A stretch of 64,000 nucleotides of DNA from Flavobacterium sp. 9 (GTDB taxonomy: Bacteria > Bacteroidota > Bacteroidia > Flavobacteriales > Flavobacteriaceae), in NCBI RefSeq assembly GCF_002754195.1, contig NZ_PEEU01000001.1, forward strand, positions 2,046,001 through 2,110,000. The letters run 5' to 3'. A program made the translations under genes and the position numbers. Below the pieces are notes generated by a model that worked only from the letters and a program-made list of their open reading frames with translations, made no database searches and had not been told where the DNA came from. Positions 42,313 through 50,682 of the stretch are shown here, in pieces (the first letter of the stretch is position 1; each line of letters opens with the position of its first letter).

Positions 42313-44565
42313 ATGAAACTACATACTATTCTAATTGTGTTTTTAATTGCCGTTAGCGCAAATGCTCAAAAAGTAGTTCGTTACGATTTATACGTTCGCG
42401 ATACGATTGTCAATTTTTCGGGAAAAGAAAAACGTGCACTTACTGTGAATGGACAAATCCCAATGCCAACTTTGACTTTTACTGAAGGTGATATTGCGGA
42501 AATTTACGTTCATAACGAATTAAAAAACGAAGATACGGCGTTGCATTGGCACGGATTATTTCTGCCAAATAAAGAAGATGGAGTTCCGTATTTAACGCAA
42601 ATGCCAATTAAACCAGGAACGACACATAAATATAGTTTCCCAATTATTCAAAACGGAACTTATTGGTATCACAGCCATTCCGGATTGCAGGAACAAATAG
42701 GTTTGTATGGACTTTTTATTATTAATAAGAAGAAAGACGATCCTACTTTTAGAAAAGGAATTGATGATTTACCAACAATTCCGGTTATTCTAAGCGAATG
42801 GACGGATTTGAAACCTGAGAATGTTCAACGAATGCTTCACAATGCCAACGATTGGTTTGCTATAAAAAAAGGAACGACTCAAAGTTATGCCGAAGCGATT
42901 AAGAAAGGGCAATTTTCGACAAAAGTCACCAACGAATGGAAACGCATGAATGCCATGGATGTGAGTGATGTATATTATGAGAAGTTTTTAATTAACGGAA
43001 AAAATGAAGATCAACTTTCGCAATTTAAAGCGGGTGATAAAGTCCGATTGCGAATTGCAAACGGTGGCGCTTCGAGTTATTTCTGGCTGACTTATGGCGG
43101 CGGAAAAATAACGGTTGTTGCGAGCGACGGAAATGATGTTGAACCTGTAGAAGTGGATCGATTGATTATTGCGGTTTCTGAAACTTATAATATTGTGGTT
43201 ACAATTCCTGAAGATCATAAATCGTTTGCTTTTTTGGCTACAGCCGAAGACAGAACCGGATCTGCTTCCTTATTTATAGGCGAAGGAACGAAACAGCCTG
43301 TCAAACATCTTCCGAAATTGAAATATTTTGAAGGAATGAAAATGATGAATGATATGATGAAGATGAACGGCGAAATGAATGATATGGGTATGAAAATGTC
43401 TCTGAATAAAATGGACATGAATGCTGTGATGTATCCTGAAATTTCGGGCGAAGACGAATCTGAAAAAACCGAAGATCATTCTATGCATAATATGGAAGGC
43501 ATGAAAATGGACGATATGAAAATGTCTAATGATTCTACAGAAACTGCCGAAATTACAACTTTGAATTACGGAATGCTGAAATCTCCAACCGTGACAACTT
43601 TACCAAAAGATGCGCCGGTAAAAGAACTACGTTTTGAATTGTCCGGAAATATGAACCGTTATGTTTGGAGTTTAGACAACAAAGTGATTTCTGAAACGGA
43701 TAAAATCTTAATCAAAAAAGGCGAAAACGTTCGGATTACATTATATAATGGTTCGATGATGCGTCACCCAATGCATTTACATGGACACGATTTCAGGATT
43801 ATTAACGAACATGGCGAATATTCTCCGCTTAAAAATGTGATTGATATTATGCCAATGGAAACTGATACAATCGAATTTCAGGCAAATGCCGATGGCGATT
43901 GGTTTTTCCACTGTCACATCTTATATCATATGATGGCGGGAATGGGGCGTATTTTTACTTATGAAAATTCAGCTCCAAATCCGTTGATTCATCATCCTGA
44001 AATGGCGTACAAAATGCTAAAAATGGACGATCGAATGTTTCATTTTATGGCTGAGAATGATTTTGCGTCAAACGGAAATGACGGTGAAGCAATGTTCAGC
44101 AACACGCGTTGGAGCATTGGAACGGAATGGAGATTGGGTTATAACAATGAACATGGTTATGAAACCGAAACGCATATTGGTAGATATATTGGCAAAATGC
44201 AATGGTTTATGCCTTTTATAGGTTTCGATTGGCGTTATAGAAGAATGGGAATGGACGAACAGGAACAAAATATGTTCGGACAAAAGAATACCAAAGATAA
44301 TCGTTCGGTTTTTAGTGCCGGTATGGAATATACTTTGCCAATGCTTGTAAAAGCGCAAGTTGAGGTTTACACCGATGGAAATGTAAGGGTTCAATTTGAA
44401 CGAAAAGATATTCCGCTTTCGAGCCGTTTGCGAATGAACTTAATGTGGAATACAGATAAGGAATATATGGCGGGACTAAAATATATCGTTGGCAGAAACT
44501 TTGGAATTACCACACATTATGATAGTGATATGGGAATTGGCTTTGGATTGAATCTGAATTATTAA
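42313..44565 (+). CDS. Multicopper oxidase with Met-rich insert and C-terminal barrel-like domain
   Basis: 750 residues, 9 bp after copA. Signal peptide MKLHTILIVFLIAVSANAQ. Three cupredoxin domains hold the oxidase motifs: LHWHGLFLP and YWYHSHSG (about 77-125), HPMHLHGHDF (about 484) and HCHILYHMMAGM (about 532), i.e. the T1, T2 and T3 copper ligands. A Met/Asp-rich insert (about 340-410; MKMMNDMMKMNGEMNDMGMK and later) fits Cu(I) capture, as in CueO. After the last cupredoxin, residues 590-750 form alternating aromatic strands ending GLNLNY, like a CopB-type outer-membrane barrel. Probably oxidises Cu(I) at the outer membrane. Confidence 0.88.
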   Translation: MKLHTILIVFLIAVSANAQKVVRYDLYVRDTIVNFSGKEKRALTVNGQIPMPTLTFTEGDIAEIYVHNELKNEDTALHWHGLFLPNKEDGVPYLTQMPIKPGTTHKYSFPIIQNGTYWYHSHSGLQEQIGLYGLFIINKKKDDPTFRKGIDDLPTIPVILSEWTDLKPENVQRMLHNANDWFAIKKGTTQSYAEAIKKGQFSTKVTNEWKRMNAMDVSDVYYEKFLINGKNEDQLSQFKAGDKVRLRIANGGASSYFWLTYGGGKITVVASDGNDVEPVEVDRLIIAVSETYNIVVTIPEDHKSFAFLATAEDRTGSASLFIGEGTKQPVKHLPKLKYFEGMKMMNDMMKMNGEMNDMGMKMSLNKMDMNAVMYPEISGEDESEKTEDHSMHNMEGMKMDDMKMSNDSTETAEITTLNYGMLKSPTVTTLPKDAPVKELRFELSGNMNRYVWSLDNKVISETDKILIKKGENVRITLYNGSMMRHPMHLHGHDFRIINEHGEYSPLKNVIDIMPMETDTIEFQANADGDWFFHCHILYHMMAGMGRIFTYENSAPNPLIHHPEMAYKMLKMDDRMFHFMAENDFASNGNDGEAMFSNTRWSIGTEWRLGYNNEHGYETETHIGRYIGKMQWFMPFIGFDWRYRRMGMDEQEQNMFGQKNTKDNRSVFSAGMEYTLPMLVKAQVEVYTDGNVRVQFERKDIPLSSRLRMNLMWNTDKEYMAGLKYIVGRNFGITTHYDSDMGIGFGLNLNY

Positions 44566-44715
44566 TAGTTTTTTTTAACCATATAAGTAATTTAAGTTCA
44601 TTTAAAAGTGTGTTTATAAAACAGATTTTAGCGATGAATAAATTATATCTTAGCTAATAAATGTTCAACTCAATCTTTATTAGAATAAAAACTACAACTT
44701 TTCAATAAGCTAAAT

Positions 44716-45867
44716 ATGGAGAATCAGTATTGTTATATAGAATTCGATTTTACAAATGAAGGAAACTTTAAAGATTTAAAAGACACATTCGAGGTTATAA
44801 AAGATTCTAAAAACAATTCTATTAAAAGAGATGATAGATTTTGGCTTGAAACATTTCCGAAATATTCCTTAGAAAAATTCACATTCTTAGATTCGGATTT
44901 AAAACCAAATTTTAAAACAGCTGAAGAAACGGAGCTAAGTTGGCATTTCTATTCCCTTATTGAATTATTATCCATAAATTATGAAATAGAATATATTGAT
45001 TTGAAAGAGACGAGTCATAATAAAGGTATACTTCTATACGATGCATATTCTTATCCTTATGGAGGAATAAATGGACTTATTGTATTTCTGGAATCTTTTA
45101 ATTGTAACCCGAAAATATACGATGACGGCACAGGAGTTTATAATTATCCTCATGAAGAATTAAATAAAACTAAAAAGTCTAAGTGGAATTTTTCCAGTTT
45201 AAAAAACCTTTTTAAAACTGCGATGTTATTATTGTTTATCACTTTAATTGCTAGTTGTAATAATAAGGAGAAAGATTTACAATTTGAAAAAGAGGTGTTT
45301 TATGAGGTTTATCCAGCTCTTATTGATTCGGTTTGGGTAAATGCTGTGCGAAATTATGTTCCGCCTGCGCCTCCTGGAATAGATCCGTCGGAATATAAAT
45401 TGAATAGGCGAAATGAATCAAACAAACGATTCAATAAAGAACTAGCCGAATTTAAACAAAAGAAATTTCCTGTTGATCTTGTTTTCTTTGATGAATTGGC
45501 TGTAAGGGACAATTCTAAAGAACTTCAGGAACATTTTAAAGATGCTGTAATATCGAAAGACAATGTTACGGATACGCTTGATTTTAAACTAGACAGAAAA
45601 AAACTGGATGCCTATACTGCTTTTCATCTTAAATATGTTTCCAGAATACCACGTGGAAATGACAGGAAGTTTTATAATGAATGCTGTTATTCTGTAAGGG
45701 GAATAGTTATTCTAAGCAGAATTCAATTTGATGATGAAAAAAAATATGGCGTTCTCACTGCAGAAATTGAATGTGGTGGTTTGTGCGGATATGGATATCT
45801 AATCTATATTAAAAAAGTAAATGATAAATGGGTCGTTGATAAAATAGAAGATGGCTGGATTGCTTAA
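44716..45867 (+). CDS. Chimeric protein: cytosolic domain joined to an internal lipoprotein signal and domain
   Basis: 383 residues. The first 155 form a soluble domain (MENQYCYIEFDFTNEGNFKD; YDAYSYPYGGINGLIVFLES; YDDGTGVYNYPHEE) of a type seen in small immunity-like proteins; I do not name it. Residues 160-181 (KNLFKTAMLLLFITLIASC) are a textbook lipoprotein signal with lipobox Cys181, followed by a second domain with CCYSVRGIVILSRIQFD and ECGGLCGYGYLIYIKK. This looks like two genes fused by loss of the intergenic region, or a lipoprotein whose start was misread. An alternative start at ATG 45223 gives a normal 214-residue lipoprotein with a short n-region. Confidence 0.55.
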   Translation: MENQYCYIEFDFTNEGNFKDLKDTFEVIKDSKNNSIKRDDRFWLETFPKYSLEKFTFLDSDLKPNFKTAEETELSWHFYSLIELLSINYEIEYIDLKETSHNKGILLYDAYSYPYGGINGLIVFLESFNCNPKIYDDGTGVYNYPHEELNKTKKSKWNFSSLKNLFKTAMLLLFITLIASCNNKEKDLQFEKEVFYEVYPALIDSVWVNAVRNYVPPAPPGIDPSEYKLNRRNESNKRFNKELAEFKQKKFPVDLVFFDELAVRDNSKELQEHFKDAVISKDNVTDTLDFKLDRKKLDAYTAFHLKYVSRIPRGNDRKFYNECCYSVRGIVILSRIQFDDEKKYGVLTAEIECGGLCGYGYLIYIKKVNDKWVVDKIEDGWIA

Positions 45868-46060
45868 TTCGGTATTATTTACAAAGATTAACAACAAAAC
45901 TGTTTCAGGGAAAGATTAAAGAGAGTTTAGTTTTAAATTTAATACTTCTTTGATAGGCATTAACTTATCGTTGACAATTTCTAAAACTAAATCGTATTAT
46001 ATTTGAATCAAATCTTCAATCAAAAAAAAGAAAAGTACTAACAATTAAATTAAACAAAAA

Positions 46061-46219
46061 ATGAAAAAATTATTTACTGTTTTAGCTATCGCTTTATTCA
46101 CAATTGGATTACAAGCACAAGACACAACACCAGCTCCTAAAAAAGAAAAAGCTAAAAAAGAATCTTGCTGCAAAAAAACTGCTGACAAAAAAGACAAAAA
46201 ATGTTGCGCTAAGAAATAA
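46061..46219 (+). CDS. Tiny exported Cys/Lys-rich protein
   Basis: 52 residues from ATG 46061: signal peptide MKKLFTVLAIALFTIGLQAQ, then a mature 32-residue segment with paired cysteines, ESCCKKTADKKDKKCCAKK, in a Lys-rich background. It has a terminator right behind, so it is an independent unit. The pattern (CC...CC) suggests metal binding or a disulfide-linked peptide in the periplasm. It is 1.5 kb from the copper cluster. No family recognised; similar small proteins are, to my knowledge, common in the genus. Confidence 0.75.
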   Translation: MKKLFTVLAIALFTIGLQAQDTTPAPKKEKAKKESCCKKTADKKDKKCCAKK

Positions 46220-46237
46220 GCCGAACACGTTTTAAAA

Positions 46238-46272
46238 GTAAAAAGCCTCAAATATTTGAGGCTTTTTTTTAT
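46238..46272 (+). terminator. Terminator after the tiny Cys/Lys-rich gene
   Basis: aaaagcctcaaa (46241-46252) pairs with tttgaggctttt (46255-46266), then a T run. Confidence 0.9.
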
Positions 46273-46334
46273 GTTTTTATTCGCCACAGATTAAAGGATT
46301 AAAAGGATTTTAAAACCAAAGAAACCACAATCAT

Positions 46335-46436
46335 TGTCATTCCGAGGAACGAGGAATCTCCGCAAGAAACTCCATATGCAAAATCACCAATCTTTGTCGA
46401 GCTACTCGCGGAGATTCCTCGTTCCTCAGAATGACA
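46335..46436. repeat. Inverted-repeat intergenic element
   Basis: Arm 46335-46363 (starts tgtcattccgaggaacgagg) pairs with 46408-46436 with one mismatch, 44 bp apart. The wording resembles dispersed repeats seen in many bacterial genomes. It lies between the tiny-peptide terminator and the convergent DUF4442 gene. Confidence 0.85.
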
Positions 46437-46473
46437 AAAATGCGCATATAATCAATGGCAAAAAACTTTAAAA

Positions 46474-46926
46474 CTATTTAATTCTTACGCTCCATTCAAA
46501 ATCCATTTCTGAAACCTGAACGCCTTCTTCATTTGTTCCTATAGATTTCATCCAGAAAGTTTGTCCCTCGCCTGTTGCGATTGTTCTTTGGATTGCTTCG
46601 GCTATTAAATGTCCGTCGTTACAAACGAATGTGATTCTTCCGGTAGCTTTTTTGGTGAAGTTTCCTTTATTATTGGCAACCAACATTGAAATCTTTTTTC
46701 CGCTTTGCTGAATTTGAGAAATCACTAAAGCTCCTGTTGTTAATTCGGCTGCCATTGCCTGAACTGCAAAGTACATCGAATTAAAAGGATTCTGATTAAT
46801 CCATCTGTGTTTTACGCTTACAACGCATCTGTCGTCGTCGATTGCTTTTACGCGTACACCGCAAATGTATGCTGATGGTAATTTGAATAATACAAATTTA
46901 TTGAGTTTGGAAACTGAAATTGCCAT
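46474..46926 (-). CDS. DUF4442 (hotdog-fold thioesterase-like) protein
   Basis: 150 residues from ATG 46926. A longer in-frame start (47016) adds 30 unlike residues. The hotdog fold is apparent from NPFNSMYFAVQAMAAELTTG, the helix that wraps the strand and normally carries the active residues, then KISMLVANNKGNFTKKATGR and ITFVCNDGHLIAEAIQRTIA. Family members are probable acyl-CoA thioesterases, not characterised in detail. Monocistronic; convergent to the small-peptide gene. Confidence 0.82.
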   Translation of the reverse strand: MAISVSKLNKFVLFKLPSAYICGVRVKAIDDDRCVVSVKHRWINQNPFNSMYFAVQAMAAELTTGALVISQIQQSGKKISMLVANNKGNFTKKATGRITFVCNDGHLIAEAIQRTIATGEGQTFWMKSIGTNEEGVQVSEMDFEWSVRIK

Positions 46927-47121
46927 GATATTTATTTTTTTATGTAAAAATACAAAAAAACTATGCACGCACAATAAATTGCAATTACTTTCCTGTTTTG
47001 TCAGTAAAATCAACACTTAACAATGATTTTCAGCTGATTATAGAGCGGTTTCAAATTTCAATTTTGTTAAAATTTTGTTAATAATTAGTACTATGCAAAA
47101 CAAGATACTGTCTTTTAGCCA

Positions 47122-47129
47122 TATATTTG
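47122..47129 (+). promoter_or_regulatory. -7 box of the DUF4870-PadR-PspC operon
   Basis: TATATTTG at 47122-47129, 29 bp before the DUF4870 start. Confidence 0.5.
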
Positions 47130-47157
47130 TATAAGAAATTACTATATACTTTTAATC

Positions 47158-47637
47158 ATGGAAACAACAACACCACTCATCATGGAAACATCATCAGAAA
47201 AGAACACTGCAACGTTCACACATTTAAGTACTTTGAGTCAATATATTATTCCGTTTGGGAATTATATTTTTCCAATATTGATCTGGACGAGTTACAAAGA
47301 CAAATCGGAATTTGTAAATCATCACGGAAAACAAACGCTTAATTTTCAGTTAAGCTTATTGCTTTATACTTTGATTTTGGCTTTGATCGCAATTCCGATT
47401 TTTATAGCTGTCATTTTTCAAAATCTTCCAATGGAAGCTGTTTTTAACGATGACGATTTCTATATCAGAAATATTAATTTTCAAGGAAACATTGGATTGT
47501 TAAGTATTGGAGCAACGGCGGTAGTACTTTTTGGATTATTAAAATTTGTTGAATTCTTTTTAGTGATTTATGCTTCGATAAAAGCTTCAAACGGAGAATT
47601 GTATAAATATCCGCTTACGATTCCTTTTATAAAGTAA
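47158..47637 (+). CDS. DUF4870 membrane protein
   Basis: 159 residues, three to four hydrophobic segments (LSQYIIPFGNYIFPILIWTS, LSLLLYTLILALIAIPIFIA, LLSIGATAVVLFGLLKFVEF). The HHGKQTLNFQ motif between helices 1 and 2 is the family hallmark. It opens a unit that continues with PadR, PspC and two GIN proteins, a conserved Flavobacteriia order. Function unknown, probably a membrane-stress component. An in-frame second ATG at residue 9 is also possible. Confidence 0.82.
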   Translation: METTTPLIMETSSEKNTATFTHLSTLSQYIIPFGNYIFPILIWTSYKDKSEFVNHHGKQTLNFQLSLLLYTLILALIAIPIFIAVIFQNLPMEAVFNDDDFYIRNINFQGNIGLLSIGATAVVLFGLLKFVEFFLVIYASIKASNGELYKYPLTIPFIK

Positions 47638-47700
47638 TCTACTGAAATTAAAAGTTATAGTCGAAACTTTACAAGCAATCAACAAGAATTGTTTCGAAAT

Positions 47701-47727
47701 CAATCATCAATCAATCATCATCAATCA
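47701..47727. repeat. ATCA-type direct repeats before padR
   Basis: caatcatcaatcaatcatca plus tcaatca: repeated atca words in the 130-bp spacer between DUF4870 and PadR genes. Possibly a PadR site; not a clean palindrome. Confidence 0.4.
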
Positions 47728-47767
47728 AAAAACGAATTGTTCAATCTAAAAAAAACAAAATGAAATT

Positions 47768-48100
47768 ATGAACATTGAAAACACAAAAGCACAGATGCGC
47801 AAAGGTGTTCTTGAGTTTTGCATCTTATCAGTATTGAAAGAAAAAGACGCTTATACATCAGAAATATTAGACACTTTAAAAAACGCAAAATTACTAGTTG
47901 TTGAGGGAACAGTTTACCCACTTTTGACTAGGCTGAAAAACGACGGTTTGCTAAATTATCGTTGGGAAGAATCGACCTCTGGGCCACCACGAAAATATTA
48001 TGGATTAACCGAAATAGGACAAACTTTTTTAAACGAACTTAGCGGAACCTGGACAGAATTGTCTGACGCCGTAAATCTAATCACCAATCAAAATCAATAA
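47768..48100 (+). CDS. PadR-family transcriptional regulator
   Basis: 110 residues. A winged helix-turn-helix (MRKGVLEFCILSVLKEKDAY, SEILDTLKNAKLLVVEGTVY, PLLTRLKNDGLLNYRWEEST, GPPRKYYGLTEIGQ) with the hallmark Tyr/Pro-rich wing, followed by a short C-terminal dimerisation helix. Represses its own operon in characterised family members; ligand unknown. The stop lies 3 bases from the PspC gene start, so co-transcribed with it. Confidence 0.92.
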   Translation: MNIENTKAQMRKGVLEFCILSVLKEKDAYTSEILDTLKNAKLLVVEGTVYPLLTRLKNDGLLNYRWEESTSGPPRKYYGLTEIGQTFLNELSGTWTELSDAVNLITNQNQ

Positions 48101-48103
48101 GTC

Positions 48104-49858
48104 ATGAACAAAACAGTAAATATTAACTTAGGCGGTATGTTTTTTCACATCGATGAAGACGCATATTTAAAATTGACACGCTATTTTGACGCTATAAAAC
48201 GATCACTTAACAACTCGTCTGGTCAGGATGAAATTATTAAAGATATCGAAATGCGTGTTTCTGAATTATTAACAGAAAAACAAAAAAGCGAAAAACATGT
48301 TGTAGGCTTAAAAGACGTTGACGAAGTGATTGCGGTTATGGGACAACCTGAGGACTACATTATTGAGGACGAAGAAAAACCAAATCAGTCTTTTAATGAT
48401 TACGGTACAAGAAAACATAAAAAATTATACCGCGATAAAGAAAAAGGTATGATTGGTGGTGTTGCAACTGGTTTAGGACATTATTTTGGAATTGACGCTG
48501 TTTGGATTAAAATACTATTCTTAGTATTTGTTTTCGCAGGTTTTGGAACAGGGATTTTAGCTTATTTCGTTCTTTGGGTTGTAACTCCGGAAGCGATTAC
48601 AACTTCTGAGAAATTGGAAATGACTGGAGAACCGGTTACAATTTCGAACATCGAGAAAAAAGTTCGTGAAGAGATTGAAGGACTATCTGACAGATTTAAA
48701 AATGCGGATTATGATGCAATGGGAAACCAGGTAAAGTCGGGAGCTGAGAGAATAAGTAGTTCATTTGGAGACTTTGTTATGACGGTTTTTAAAATCTTTG
48801 CTAAATTTTTAGGAGTAATCTTAATCATATCAGGGATTAGTATTTTGATCGCATTATTGATTGGAGTTTTTACTTTAGGAACGAATGTTTTTGTTGATTT
48901 TCCGTGGCAAAACTTTGTTGACGCAGGAAACTTTACAGACTATCCTATCTGGTCATTTGGTTTACTGATGTTCTTTGCAATTGGAATTCCGTTTTTCTTT
49001 TTGACTCTTTTAGGTTTCAAATTGTTATCTCCAAACTTAAAATCAATCGGAAACATAACAAAATACACATTGTTAGCCATCTGGATTATCGCTGTTGCAA
49101 TTGCAATTAGTATTGGAATCAAACAAGCAACGGAACTTTCTTATGACAACAAAACAATTGAGAAAAAAGATATAAGTGCTCGTGCGACTGATACTCTTTA
49201 TGTAAAATTCAGATACAATGATTATTACGCTAAAAGCCTTAATCAACATAGTGATTTTGAATTCGTTCAGGATTCTGCAAACAATCAATTGATTTATTCT
49301 ACTGACGTTCGTTTACATGTATTACATACTGATAAAGCAACGGCTTATTTGCAAATAGAGAAAAGCGCAAGAGGAAATTCTTTTGTGAATGCAAGACAAA
49401 GAGCGGAGAAAATCAACTATAAATATCAAATCAATGGTAATCATTTAGTTCTTGATAATTACTTTTTGACAGATGTAAAAAACAAATTTAGAGGTCAGGA
49501 AGTTGATGTATATTTGTACTTACCAGAGGGTCAATTATTTAAACCAGACGCTTCGGTTCAGGATTATGATGACTCTGATAATGATTTTTTCAACTTACAC
49601 TTTAGCGGAGACTATAACTACAAAGTTGAAGGATCAAAAATTAAATGTCTAAACTGTCCAGCAGAAGAAAATGAATATAATGATGGTAACAATGACGGAG
49701 ACAATGATTACGAATACGACGATGAAGGCAGAATAATTAACAACGATACTGTAAAAGAAGTATCGATTAAAATAAATGGAAAAGAAGTTTTAAACGGGAA
49801 AAAAACATCAGGAAAATTAACCACTGATAAAAACGGAGTAATAATTAAAATTAACTAA
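48104..49858 (+). CDS. PspC-domain envelope stress protein with long C-terminal part
   Basis: 584 residues. After a cytosolic part (1-105) comes a PspC domain (KLYRDKEKGMIGGVATGLGH, YFGIDAVWIKILFLVFVFAG), then two or three further membrane helices near 220-350 (VILIISGISILIALLIGVFT; YPIWSFGLLMFFAIGIPFFF; YTLLAIWIIAVAIAISIGIK) and a periplasmic region of about 220 residues with an acidic stretch (YNDGNNDGDNDYEYDDEGR). PspC proteins anchor phage-shock regulators in other bacteria. Here it follows PadR (3-bp gap) and precedes GIN proteins. Confidence 0.87.
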   Translation: MNKTVNINLGGMFFHIDEDAYLKLTRYFDAIKRSLNNSSGQDEIIKDIEMRVSELLTEKQKSEKHVVGLKDVDEVIAVMGQPEDYIIEDEEKPNQSFNDYGTRKHKKLYRDKEKGMIGGVATGLGHYFGIDAVWIKILFLVFVFAGFGTGILAYFVLWVVTPEAITTSEKLEMTGEPVTISNIEKKVREEIEGLSDRFKNADYDAMGNQVKSGAERISSSFGDFVMTVFKIFAKFLGVILIISGISILIALLIGVFTLGTNVFVDFPWQNFVDAGNFTDYPIWSFGLLMFFAIGIPFFFLTLLGFKLLSPNLKSIGNITKYTLLAIWIIAVAIAISIGIKQATELSYDNKTIEKKDISARATDTLYVKFRYNDYYAKSLNQHSDFEFVQDSANNQLIYSTDVRLHVLHTDKATAYLQIEKSARGNSFVNARQRAEKINYKYQINGNHLVLDNYFLTDVKNKFRGQEVDVYLYLPEGQLFKPDASVQDYDDSDNDFFNLHFSGDYNYKVEGSKIKCLNCPAEENEYNDGNNDGDNDYEYDDEGRIINNDTVKEVSIKINGKEVLNGKKTSGKLTTDKNGVIIKIN

Positions 49859-49861
49859 GCC

Positions 49862-50596
49862 ATGATTAAAATAATCATTCATATTACGAAATTAATTGTT
49901 GTTACAATAACCGCATTATTATTTGCTTCATGTAATTTAAACATGAATACTATTGAAGGAAGTGGAAATGTAACGACCGAGAAAAGAATTGTTCAGGGAG
50001 ATTTTAAAAATATCAGAGTGAGCAATGCGATCGATTTAGTTATCGAACAATCTGATTCTACTTCAATTACTGTAGAAGCTGATGATAACTTGCAGAAAGA
50101 AATTGAAACTACGGTTGAAAATGGAACTTTAGTAATCAGATGTAAATTCAATTCTTTCCGTAACATCTCTCAAAAAAAGGTGACTGTTAAAATGCCTGTT
50201 ATTAATAAAATAGAGGCTTCAAGCGCTGCATCTGTAGCGAGTAAAAATATTATTCAGGGACAAGATATAGAATTAGAAACATCAAGTGCCGCAACAATGG
50301 ATGTAAATGTAGAATCAGACAACATTTCATGTATAACAAGCAGCGGAAGTTCTATTACAATTGAAGGAAAAGCTTTAAAAACAATTACCAGAGCTTCAAG
50401 CGGATCTAGTGTAAATGCTGGTAAATTATTCGCAAATGAAATTGAGGCAGATGCTTCAAGCGGAGGAAATCTGGAAGTTCACCCTATTTTGAGTCTGAAA
50501 GCCGGTGCATCAAGTGGAGGAAGTATTAATTATAACAATGCTCCTAAAACAATTGAAAAAACTGCTAGTTCAGGAGGAAGCATTAGTCAGGGCTAA
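49862..50596 (+). CDS. GIN/DUF2807 domain lipoprotein
   Basis: 244 residues. Lipoprotein signal (TALLFASC, lipobox Cys at about 21). The mature part is a repetitive beta-rich GIN/DUF2807 domain (GSGNVTTEKRIVQGDFKNIR, VSNAIDLVIEQSDSTSITVE) and a late Ser/Gly-rich repeated segment (ASSGSSVNAG, ASSGGNLEVHP, ASSGGSINYN, ASSGGSISQG). Such adhesin-like beta-helices probably face the periplasm. Its start is 3 bases after the PspC stop; it belongs to the same transcription unit. Confidence 0.85.
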   Translation: MIKIIIHITKLIVVTITALLFASCNLNMNTIEGSGNVTTEKRIVQGDFKNIRVSNAIDLVIEQSDSTSITVEADDNLQKEIETTVENGTLVIRCKFNSFRNISQKKVTVKMPVINKIEASSAASVASKNIIQGQDIELETSSAATMDVNVESDNISCITSSGSSITIEGKALKTITRASSGSSVNAGKLFANEIEADASSGGNLEVHPILSLKAGASSGGSINYNNAPKTIEKTASSGGSISQG

Positions 50597-50682
50597 ACTT
50601 TATTTATCTGTTAAATATAAAAGAAATCATTCATCAAAAGTGGATGATTTTTTTATATTTGTCAAAATCAAATCTAGAATTA

